Source: Warburgia ugandensis (lineage: Eukaryota > Streptophyta > Magnoliopsida > Canellales > Canellaceae). Taken from it: a stretch of DNA of 64,000 nt. The translations under genes were made by a program, and so were the position numbers. Within the stretch, counting starts at the first letter, position 1. Every line of letters starts with the position of its first letter. The DNA lies in NCBI GenBank assembly GCA_035236585.1, contig CP141137.1:42802057-42866056 (forward strand). Direction: 5' to 3'. Shown here piece after piece: positions 34,402 to 44,226 of the stretch. The notes below the pieces were generated by a model that made no database searches, was not told the DNA's origin, and saw only the letters and a program-made list of their open reading frames with translations.

Positions 34402-37049
34402 TGCAATGCCCCTAGCAATTTATGCTATTTTGCATCCAGTTAACACAAATGAATTGGACATTCTATAGGAAATGAACCACGTTAAATGTTTTACTTTATT
34501 AAAAATATTAAACAAAGGAACTTATAAGAAAAATTTGTAGCATTAGATTCTACTCGAAAAATGGAATCCAACGCCTCAAAGAACGCCAAAAATGGAGTTC
34601 GTATGAAGAAGTTACGGCCGTTTAAAGATTAGGGGCAATTCTGTAAATTGAACTTAAAAACAAAAAAAGAACGAAAACGCAAGGGGTCGTTTTGATAACG
34701 GCATCCCCTGTCATCTTCCTCCTCCCAATTTCTCCAAACACCCCCCCCCCTCTCTCGATTGTTCCAGAAACACGAGGGGAAAGGGCGGCACCGCCTTTCA
34801 CCCTCTATAAAAACCCTCCTCTCCCTTTTCCTCCGATCATCTCCTTTCCTCCTCTTTTAGCTGTTTCGAGCTAGGGTTCCGACAATGGTTTCATCGGAAA
34901 ACCCCTCCCCAGGTTTCCCTACGATTTTTGGCACCAGTCCAGGTCTTCCCTCTGGGCCGGCCAGTCTCCTTTTCCTCCCTACAGCATCATGCAGCATTTA
35001 CGGACAACAGGGCTTCCAGCAGGCATAGAGGGAAACACACCACCGGAAGAGGGCACCATGTTGGGGCTGCCCAGGTAGGTTTTCTCCCCCTCTAGCTCTA
35101 TTTTTTCCTTCTTCCAGGCTAGATCCATTCCAGATCTAGCGTTTTCGGTCGGAAAACACGCCGGGGAAAGCCAGTTCCAGCCGGCTCTGTGCGAACAAGG
35201 TGTCCCAGGGACGCCTTGCTTCACGTGCGCCTGGGACAGGGTCCCTGGGACGGGTTCCAGGCATATGACAGTGCGTACACGGTCCTTGGTGTGGTCTTCG
35301 GGTGCGCGCACGATGTGGGGCATGGATCCTGGCTCGACCGGGACACACGAGCGCCCAAGAGTTGAGGTGCACCGTGCCTGCGCCAAAGACGCATCTGCGC
35401 GACACCATCCAGGACATGCGTCATAGTGCGTAGCTTGGGCATGCATGTGCGTGTACAAATGCGGTTCCTGGAACAGCCTTTGGGTGCACACGACATGCAA
35501 GCATGGGTCCTAGTTCGACCAGGGCGTGCACACGTCTTGGCAACCATGATGCACGAACCTAATAGGACTATAAAATTAGGATTATGGGATAATTTATAAA
35601 GTCTAACCATTGAATAGCAGATCCATATCGTAGGATATAGCCTAACACTGAATTAGGCAAGGACCCATGGACCCTAAAAGGCAGATCTAGCGATCTAATT
35701 TCTAAATAGATCGAAATTGATAAGGACTCCTTGTTATCCATTCATATCCAGGATTTTATAAATGAGACCAGGGTCGGGTTGAGTAATGAAGGACGCAACT
35801 CTAGGAAACTTTGAGGTAGGTGCTCTATTGCTACTAGACTTTTAAAAAGAGCCCATGATTATTTTGAGAATGCATGTTTTAAGTATAAGTTATATGACTT
35901 GTTTAGCATGACTTAATTTTATCAATGAATTTAGCATGCATATGACAAATACATTATGCATAGACATGTTTTGAAAAAGGATTCTTGTCTGCATGATAAG
36001 TGTAGCCTTAGCTGATGAGGGCGGGCAGATGAGGGCAAGTGTTGACAATCTTCTAGGCTGGTAGGCTTCTAGGCTATCAGGCTTCTAGGCAGGGTTATGA
36101 CTTTGAATGCGAGACTAGCATGAGCAGATTTTATGCATTGCATGCTTGTTTTGCAACCGATTGCATAAATTGCATGACTTATGACGAATAGGTGTCATAT
36201 GCCCTGTGGAGGCTATGATCAAGTGTCTCCAGGTACCCGGGGACCACACGGTGAGGAGGTCGTGGGCATAGTGGGCCCTATGTTTTGAGGATTTACTTGC
36301 GTTGCATATGTCATGACATGAGGTTGGTTGACCATACCATATATCCATGAGTTGGATTCAGTTGAGCATCTTATGCATATCATTATGTTTATGATATATA
36401 TGATACTTTCGACTTGGATTATGTGATTCTTTAAGTCGTCAGTATTCCAATTCGACAATGGTTTTTAATATCGATATTGAACATGAGTGTTCAAACATGC
36501 ACATGTTTTAAAGAGCATATGATTTTAAACATAGCATGCATTGTAAAACTAGTAGTGATAGACTCCTACTGAGTATAGTATATACTCACCCAATCCTCAA
36601 CATTTTTCAGACCCAAAGTAAGCACTTAAGGACAGGATACGCCAGTGACAGAAGACACCCAAATATATCACTTTTCAGGATAGCTCCACTCACGAGTAGA
36701 AGACGCCTCAAGAGATGTTAGTGCTATGATCAAGTAAATCAAAAAGACACAATTATACTTGTAAGTAATTACTTTACCCTTTGGACATGTATTTGTATTT
36801 AATTACAGTTGGGCTGTGAGCTGTGACTGGATAGACCTAGGAAGACATTTATGATTTCTGAAATTTTCAAAAACTACTTTGGTTGTTGTGAAAGCAAATG
36901 ACACTCGGGCTTTTCAAAATGAGTTTAAAACAAAATATTTTCCACTGCATTGTGTTGTTTTCATAAAATGGTTTTCAAATAGGGATGCATCCCACCTTAG
37001 GAATTAGATATTGCATTTAAAAATGCATGGGAAAACCAGGGTCGTCACA
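34402..37049 (+). repeat. 3' LTR of element C
   Basis: Length is 2,648 bp and it matches the 5' LTR along its whole length. TATA-like CTATAAAAA is at 34805-34813, splice-donor-like CAG/GTAGG at 35072-35079 and the GC-rich block at 35220-35550. It ends GTCGTCACA next to the target duplication. The many open frames on both strands (for example 34979-35610) come from the GC-rich block and are not conserved as proteins. Confidence 0.92.
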
Positions 37050-37054
37050 ATTTG

Positions 37055-37084
37055 GCTATACCATTCACTTGCCACATGTCCTAG
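37055..37084. other. Thirty bases of target DNA between elements C and G
   Basis: These bases lie between the ATTTG duplication of C and the start of G. The last five, CCTAG, are the target duplication of G. Removing C and G with one duplication copy each joins 28404 to this stretch and to 46548, giving the former empty site. Confidence 0.85.
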
Positions 37085-39641
37085 TGTGACAACCTGGGTT
37101 TTATATGATGCATATTTGATAAAAAAGCGAGATCTCTTGTTTTGTAAGTATGAAATGCATGAAAATCTTTTTCGTTTTGAAAAACAATCTTTCATAAAAA
37201 CCTTGAGTGTCAAAACAAATTTTCAAATTATCTAGCCATGGAATAATTTTAAATCAACATTATTCCCAAGAAAGTGTCAGTCACAACCTCAACTATAGAG
37301 AGTAACTATAATCAAGTAACAATGAAAGATAAGGTAGGGGTTTACTTACTTGCACTTAGTCTAGGTGTCTTCTATCATAGGCGTACCTTGTCCTTAAGTG
37401 TTTACTTTGTGTTTGAAAAATGTGGAGGATTGGATGAGTATATACTATACTCAGTAGGAGTCTATCACTACTAGTTTTGTAATGCATGCAATGTTTCAAA
37501 TCATATGCTCTTAAAAAAACATGTGCATGTTCAAAGAATCACGTTTAATATCGATATTAAAAACCACTATCGAGTTGAAATACTGACGACTTAAAGAATA
37601 GCATAATTCAAGTCGAAAGTATCATATATCATAACCATAATGATATGCATAAGATGCTCAACTAAATCCAACTCATGGATATTTGGTATGGTCGACCAAC
37701 CTCATGTCATGCCATATGCAGTGCAAGTAAATCCTCAAACCATAGGGTCCAACTATGCCCACGACCTCGCGGCCGTGTGGTCCTGGGGTACCTGAGGACA
37801 CTCGGTCATAGCCTCAACGGGGCATATGACACGTCGACCCAGTGCCGTGACACGAGTGGTAGCCCCCTGTACCACATGCAGTCGACGTAGGGACGTTACC
37901 CTTTTTGGGCATGGTACCCATCCACCTAATAGTGGTAGAGGCTGGAGGCCAACCCAAACCTCTCGGCATAGAGCCCACGAGCTTATCAGCCCAAATCATA
38001 TCAAATCAAACAAACAAAAATCACTTTTTTCAAAACCTGTCCTCTTTGGGTCCCTCACAACTGCCTACCCAGCATCTTTTGGGCACTCCAGCATCTTTCG
38101 GTAACCCTCAATGATATGCAATCTTTCAAAAACTCATTGCTCACAAATCATACAATGTATGCAATTGTTTGTAAAACATATCTATTCATAATGTATATGC
38201 AATTATTTGCAAAACATATCTATGCATAAAGAATTTATCATATGTACGCTGAATTTGTTTATAAGATTAAGTTATGCTAAACAAATCATATAACTTATAC
38301 TTAAAACATGCATTCAAAACAATCATGGCTCTATTTAAAAGTCTAGTAGCGATAGAGCACCTACCTGGCTAGGTCGCGCTAATCCCCTTGTCCTCGTATG
38401 CTCCTAAACATGGTTTGGGGAATCAAGGTTAGTTTGGCCTATCTTTTATAGGTTTATAGTAGTTGGTCTTGCTACTTAGGCATTAAGGGTTCATCCCCAT
38501 GCCTATGGGTGTCCTAAGGTCCTAATTGGGCCTTGGTATCATCAAGTTTTCAAGGATTTAGTGGCTCCGAGCCACTATCATAGTCTAAGGGTCATGCCCA
38601 CCTTATATTGGCCCTTGATCAGGTATTTTATAATTTGGGTGTGTCCCCGTCGTTGACATGGACACAACGCCTTTCGTGGCGCCTCAATCGGAGCCCTTGA
38701 TCTCAAGTTATAGCCTTTTTTGTGCCGAGTGTACACAAAAGGTCAAACGAAGCAAGGTGGAAGCCTGGGATGCTAACACATCCCGCATCAGCGGTAGGTG
38801 CCTTAGCGGGCGCGTCTACAGACACACCCTGGCTTCCACCCAGTCTGTCATTTGTGGGTGCATCCACGGACGGGCCCGCTAGTTCCTTTCGACTGCAGAT
38901 GACACGTTTTGTTCGTTGGGGGACCGGGGCATCCTCGGGACGCCCTGGTTTGACCCTGTTGAACTAGTGCCTCCCAGGGATCGTCCCTGGGTCCTTTGTG
39001 ACTCTCCAAGGCCCATTTTTGCATGATTTTTCATGCAAAAACTTAGGAAAACTTAGCCTAGGACTAATGGGAAGACGGGTTTGGAGGGATTTTGGGCATA
39101 CTTTGTTCGTTGCTGGGTTTTTCTCCATGTTTCTCCTCTTGGTTGCTTCTCCAAAACGGGCTTTTTCCAAGCTTTTGGGCTGCCATTAGAAGTGCCTAAG
39201 AGCTCTTTTTATAGAGCTATAAGAGTGTTCTGGAGGGAGCTCTCACCGCCCTTGAATGGCGGTGGAGAAACCTTCAGAATGGTGGTGATTTCTCCTCTAA
39301 TCATGCCGTTCTAGAACCCTCTAGGAGGTTGAAGAAGAGGGGTGCCTGTATTAAAACGGGCCCCTATGTTTCTCACGCTAAATCCGTTTTTTAGTGAAAA
39401 TTACATTTTTGCCCCTGAACTTCAAAGGGCCATAATTTGCTCATTTTAACTCCGTTTTGGGTGATTTTGGGTCTTGTTGGATTCCTTCTTCTAAGACGCA
39501 CCTAATGATACCATTTTCGAGACCAAATTTCTAGGTTCAGTCAAGGTGAATAGTGAAATGACTAAAATACCCTTATTTCCAAAAAGTGAACTTTTCATTG
39601 CTAACTTGGGATTTCAATGTTACAAAATTGGAGTCATTACA
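37085..39641 (-). repeat. Left (3') LTR of element G
   Basis: Length is 2,557 bp, from TGTGACAACCTGGG to GGAGTCATTACA. The - strand TATA-like CTATAAAAAG lies at plus 39205-39214 and a splice-donor-like GTATGCC at about 39095-39101. It shares the 'tggtatggtcgaccaacctc' block (from 37684) with the LTRs of B and C. It retains about 210 bp (37171-37380) that the other LTR has lost. Open frames on either strand are LTR artefacts. Confidence 0.9.
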
Positions 39642-39671
39642 TTCTTACCCCCTTAGGGGAATTTTGTCCCC
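39642..39671 (-). other. Polypurine region of element G
   Basis: On the - strand GGGGACAAAATTC is followed by CCTAAGGGGGTAAGAA and then by the LTR start TGTAATGACTCC. Confidence 0.75.
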
Positions 39672-39692
39672 AAAATTCTACAATATATACAG

Positions 39693-39870
39693 TCAAAAGA
39701 TCTTGGGGTACTTTTCCCACATTTTTAACTTCGGTTCCCAAGTCTCTTCTTCCATGTGCGCATTTCTCCACAAAACTTTGACTAAGTGTATGTCCTTGTT
39801 CCGCAGCTTCTTACTCTTACAATCCCAGATCTCAACTGGTCTCGTCTCTAGCTTGAGATCCTCCGTCAAC
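39693..39870 (-). pseudogene. Chromodomain at the integrase C-terminus of element G
   Basis: The final ~58 residues, from about ETRPVEIWD to WEPKLKMWEKYP, form the short chromodomain typical of plant chromoviruses, with the conserved VKVLWRN core and E-E-x-TWE. In this family the domain is thought to steer integration towards particular histone marks. The piece belongs to an uninterrupted 180-codon frame (39693-40235), so this end of pol is well preserved. Confidence 0.85.
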
Positions 39871-41750
39871 TCTATGGGTACTTGGTTGATGACATGAGTA
39901 GGGTCAGGCACGTACCTCCTTAGCATAGATATATGGAATACATTATGCACCTTAGATAGCTGATGGGGTAGTGCGATCCTGTAGGCCACTTTTCCCACTT
40001 TCTCCAGGATTTCAAAAGGTCCTATATAATGCGGACTAAGCTTGCCTTTGATACCGAACCGCATAACTCCTTTAGTGGGAGATATCTTCAGAAAAATATG
40101 CTCTCCTATGTCGAATTCTAATGGTCTCCTCCTTCGATCAGCACAGCTCTTTTGGCGGCTTTGAGCTGTGAGGAGGCATCTTCTTATGAGTCTAACCTTC
40201 TCGGTGCATTGCTCCACCAGCTCAGACTGGAGCACCCTGGACTCTCCAACTTCACTTCAACTGGTGGGTGATTGACAGGGTCTCCCATAAAGCGCCTCGT
40301 ACGGAGCCATGCCAATGCTCGACTGAAAGCTGTTGTTGTACGCAAACTCTACTAACGGTACGTTTTCATCCCAGCTCTGCTTCCAATCGAGGGCACAGGT
40401 TTGCAACATATCTTTGACTATCTGGATTGTGCGCTCTGACTGTCCATCGGTTTGTGGATGGAAGGTTGTGCTATAGTTCAAGCAAGATCCTAAGGATTTT
40501 TAGACGGACTTCCAGAGTTGTGAACTGAAGCGGTTATCCCTATCTGAAGTGATACTAAGGGGTATGCCATGTAGACTCACTATCTCTTTGATGTATAGCT
40601 GAGATAGGCTGTCAGTGGATTGGGTATGGCGTATAGGAAGGAAATGGGCTGTCTTAGTTAATCTATCAACAATTACCTAGATCATGTCATGACCCTTAGA
40701 GGTCCTGGGTAACCCTATGATGAAGTCCATGGTAATGTGGTCCCATTTCCATTCAGGTAACTCAAGGGGTTGTAACAATCCCGCAGGTCTTTGATGTTCA
40801 GCCTTTACTTGTTGACATGTTAGACACTTTGCCACAAACTCCCCTATGTCTCTTTTCATGCCATCCCACCAATATTGTCTCTTTAAGTCTTGATACATCT
40901 TAGTTCCTCCCAAGTGTATAGTATACTTAGACCGATGAGCCTCTTTTAAGATTTCTTGTCTTAACTCTTCATTAGTCGATACCACTAGTCTTCCTTGCAT
41001 GTAGACGCTACGATCTTCCCCTTTAGTAAACCCTAGTTTTCTTATGAAAGCTTGTATATTCGGATCTCCCTTCTGTTCTTGCTTAACCTTTTCATTAATA
41101 GCCAACTTTATTGTTAGACCTGTCATAACTATCTTGTGCTTACTTATGTCTGGTTTCCACGTTATTACTTCTTGTAATAGCTTCCATCTCTTAGTTAATA
41201 AACTTGCACACATCCCTTGGGTTTTTCTACTTAATGCATTAGCTACCACATTAGCTTTTCCAGGGTGATAATGAATGGAGAAGTCATAGTATTTTAAGTA
41301 TTCCATCCATCTTCTTTATCGCATGTTTAAGTTTTGTTGGGAAAAGATATATTTAAGACTCTTATGATCTGTAAAAACTTCAAACTCTTCCCCATATAAA
41401 TAATGTCTCCAAATTCGCAAGGCAAAGACTATGGCTGCTAATTCCAAGTCATGGGTTAGATAATTGACTTCATGCTTCTTGAGTTGCCGAGAAGCATAAG
41501 CAAATTACCTTCCCATGTTGCATAAGTACGTAGCCTAGTCCTTGTTGCGAGGCATTGCTATATATCTCAAATCCGCCACTTCCTAACGGTAAGGTAAGGA
41601 TAGGTGCTATAGTTAACCTTCTCTTTAGTTCCTGGAAGCTTTCCTCACATTTATCAGTCCATTCAAATCTTGTGTCTTTCCTGGTCAGCTTAGTTAGAGG
41701 TAAAGCACTTTGTGAAAAACCCTCGATGAATCTCCTGTAATATCCGGCAA
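39870..41750 (-). pseudogene. Element G RNase H and integrase
   Basis: RNase H follows RT ([14 protein letters not shown], then [17 protein letters not shown]) and ends in YHPGKANVVANALSRK near 41260. The integrase zinc-binding domain has paired His in EAHRSKYTIHLGG and Cys in KCLTCQQ (about 40820-40945). The core domain has WDHITMDF (first Asp, near 40730) and FHPQTDGQSERT (the catalytic Glu, near 40440-40470). The C-terminal GPFEILEKVGKVAYRI is the GPF/Y module that helps integrase multimerise and is typical of this group. Frame breaks lie between 41470 and 41306, at 40677-40481 and at 40257-40235. Confidence 0.85.
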
Positions 41751-42560
41751 GTCCTAAGAAGCTTCTTATTTCTGTGACTATCTTAGGTCTTTCCCAGTTC
41801 TGTACTGATTCAACCTTAGCGGGGTCAATTGCTATGCCATCTTGAGAAATAATGTGTCCTAAGAAATTAACCTTTTCCAGCCAAAACTCACACTTATTGA
41901 ATTTTGCATATAACTTGTGTGCTCGTAGGGTGCTTAATGTTATCCTTAGATGTTCCTTATGGTCTTTAGGAGTTTCAGAATATATTAAGATATCATCCAC
42001 AAACACTACGATGAATTTATCTAAGTACTCCTTGAACACCTTATTCATGAGGTCCATAAACACAGCTAGAGCATTAGTTAAATCAAAGGACATCACTCTG
42101 AATTCATAATGGCCGTATCGAGTCCTGAAGGCTGTCTTGGAGATATCTTCTTCTCTAACTCGAAGTTGATGGTATCCGGATCGTAGATCAATCTTAGAGA
42201 AGACTCTAGCTGATTGAAAAGATCATCAATTCGGGGAAGGGGGTACTTAATCTTAATGGTGACCCTATTTAGCATCCGATAGTCTACGCACAATCTCATG
42301 GAGCCATCCTTTTTCTTAACAAAAAGGACTGGAGCTCTCCACGGAGATACGCTAGGTCGTATGAACCCTTTATCAAGTAGTTCCTATAACTGGGTCTTCA
42401 GTTCTTTTAGTTCTGTAGGAGCCATTCGGTAAGGAGCTTTGGAAATGGGGGAAGTACCGGGTATAAGGTCAATGATGAACTGAATTTCCCTTGGTGGAGG
42501 TAGACCTGGTAAGTCCTCAGGGAATACGTCAGGAAATTCTCGAACTACCTTGACATCCTC
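41750..42560 (-). pseudogene. Element G reverse transcriptase
   Basis: Conserved pieces follow in order: VVREFPDVFPEDLPGLPP (near 42510), SPISKAPYRMAPTELKELK, a TAG stop at 42384, [32 protein letters not shown] (42299), then a frameshift near 42200, RTRYGHYEF, and the catalytic FVDDILIYS with FVDD at plus 41992-42003. This is followed by KCEFW and FLGHIIS. The catalytic aspartates are retained. It resembles the RT of E but is far less decayed. Confidence 0.88.
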
Positions 42561-42749
42561 TAGCTTTGGATGGGGACTCTCGACAGATTCAATCTTGGCC
42601 AAGAAGAAGGGGCATCCATGAGCAATGTGCTTAACTGCTTTCATGGCAGAAATAACACACGCTCCAGAATAATCCTTTCTTCCTTGGAGGGTGAAAGTGT
42701 CTCCATTAGGTAGGGTAAAAGTGACATGTTTCTGCTGGCAATCAACAAA

Positions 42750-43070
42750 GGCTTGATGAAAGGCTAGCCAATCCATACCTAGGATGATGTCGAAGTCATT
42801 CATATATAAGTGAATGAGATTGGCATGTAGCAAATGATCCTTGATCAAAATGGGGACATCCTGGAGATAAGAATAGGTGGGAAGTGCCTGGCCTATAGGA
42901 GTCATGACTTCTAGAGTGAAGTCCAGGTCCTATGGTATAATGTCCAAGGATGATGCAAACTCCCGGGATATGAAAGAATGAGCGGAGCCTATATCAAATA
43001 GAACTTTAGCAGGTGTATCATAGATAGAAAGAATACCTTCAACTACTGCATTTGAAGCCTGGGCTTGACT
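42750..43070 (-). pseudogene. Element G aspartic protease
   Basis: The protease cuts the retrotransposon polyprotein. The active-site region reads VLFDIGSAHSFIS, with Asp-Ile-Gly encoded at plus 42987-42995 where active enzymes have Asp-Ser/Thr-Gly, so activity is doubtful. The downstream conserved segment FDIILGMDWLAFHQAFVDC (about 42730-42800) is intact. Confidence 0.8.
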
Positions 43071-43099
43071 AGAAGTGAGGGCAAAGACACGTCCTTGGC

Positions 43100-44086
43100 G
43101 TTTTGGAACTTGATCTTCTTTATGCTCTTGTACTTTCCTTTTTAGACAATTACTAGCAAAATGTCTTAATTCTCCACAACTATAGCAAGTGATGTTAAAA
43201 GTGGGACATGGTTTGCCTAAATGATTTCTGTTACACCTAAGGCATGCCTTCTAATCTGGTCTTCTTCCTTTGTTTTCAAACGGCTTCTTGAAAGGTGGCT
43301 TGGGTCCAGATGACTGAAATGGTATCTTTCCTTTATTTCTCATGGTGTTGATGTTCTTAGTTTCCTTTATTGCTTGGTTCCTTTGATAATCATTTTTGCA
43401 TAGGGAGGCCATCTCTACAACTTTGGCTACTGTGGAAGGTTGGAAACTTAGAACTCTGTTCCTGAGTCCTGAGTTAAGCCCATCTACAAATCATTCTGCC
43501 ACATCTTCCTCATCAGCACAAGCACGTGGTGCAAATCTTCGGAGGCTGATGAATCTACTTTCATACTATTGGACAGTCATATTTCCTTGTTCTAAGTCCA
43601 TAAATTCCTTTTCCTTTTGTTTTCTTATGTGTTTAGGATAATATTTGTCATTAAAGACCTTTTTAAACTCTTCCCATCCTATTGTTTCTCGCTGGTCAAA
43701 ATAAGTCCTTTCTGTTGTTTCCCACCAAAAGGTAGCCTCTCCTCTAAACACAAATGTGGCCATGGGTACTTTTCTTTCTTCAGCTATGTTCATGGCTTTA
43801 AATATCTTTTCAATATCAATTAACCATTTTTCAGCTATAGATGCTTCATCTTCTCCTGTGAATGAGGGAGCTAATTTTGAAACCTTTCTAACTGAACCTC
43901 AGTCCTATCTATCGCTTTAACAGGGGAAGGATCTAGTGTGGTAGGGGTTTGTCTTTGACTATTCATGTATTGTCCCATATTCTGTAGGAATTGCTGGAAC
44001 AATTCAGCCATCCCATTGCCCGACCCAGTGGAGTCCACTGGTGGGGCTTTAGGTCTTGGAACATTGCTTCCTTTCTTCTTAGGCAT
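43100..44086 (-). pseudogene. gag: Element G gag (capsid and nucleocapsid)
   Basis: It begins MPKKKGSNVPRPKAPP. Residues of the first piece (44086-43871) are a low-complexity head with a QFLQNMGQYM segment. After a frameshift the capsid core reads ATFVFRGEATFWWETTE and WEEFKKVFNDKYYP (43793-43566), the conserved gag region of gypsy elements. Towards the end, two Cys-rich segments lie at 43146-43245, the second being a full CX2CX4HX4C knuckle, C-YS-C-GELR-H-FASN-C (43146-43187), for RNA binding. Stops at 43566, 43491 and 43251 interrupt it. Confidence 0.85.
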
Positions 44087-44212
44087 CTATAATCACAAGG
44101 TAATTTACCAAACCTTAGTATGTGTTATCCTATTACCCCTTACTCCTTCATGGATGAAACTTGATTATAAGTTATTCTCCTCATAACTGGGCTGTGAGTA
44201 ACGTCAAACCGT

Positions 44213-44224
44213 GCTCTGATACCA
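44213..44224 (-). other. Primer-binding site of element G
   Basis: On the - strand TGGTATCAGAGC lies two bases from the end of the 5' LTR, complementary to initiator-Met tRNA, as in A and C. Confidence 0.93.
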
Positions 44225-44226
44225 AC

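Larger units (their letters stand above)
28410..37049 (+). mobile_element. Complete non-autonomous LTR retrotransposon C
   Basis: The element spans 8,640 bp with exact target duplications ATTTG (28405-28409 and 37050-37054). It has a 5' LTR 28410-31035, primer site 31038-31049, a non-coding interior 31036-34401, polypurine region 34374-34401 and a 3' LTR 34402-37049. The LTRs start TGTAATGCCCC or TGCAATGCCCC and end GTCGTCACA. The interior matches that of element A and carries no recognisable protein, so it must depend on enzymes supplied by another element. The LTR pair differs at many sites by eye, so the insertion is not recent. Confidence 0.92.
39693..44086 (-). pseudogene. gag-pol: Gag-pol of chromovirus G, broken
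   Basis: A single polyprotein frame can be followed from the Met at 44086 to the stop at 39693, the usual arrangement of Tekay-type elements. It is interrupted by frameshifts (near 43875, 42200, 41470 and between the integrase pieces) and by stops at plus positions 43566, 43491, 43251 and 42384. Three of these stops stand where relatives usually have Gln or Arg. Most catalytic motifs are still readable, so degradation is moderate compared with element E. The parts are described separately. Confidence 0.88.

Noticed and set aside
34979..35610. Open frames of 93-173 codons in the 3' LTR of C
   Set aside because: Same GC-rich LTR block; they overlap in several frames and lack a counterpart in the other LTR.
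41044..42109. + strand frames within element G
   Set aside because: Antisense shadows of the - strand pol gene.
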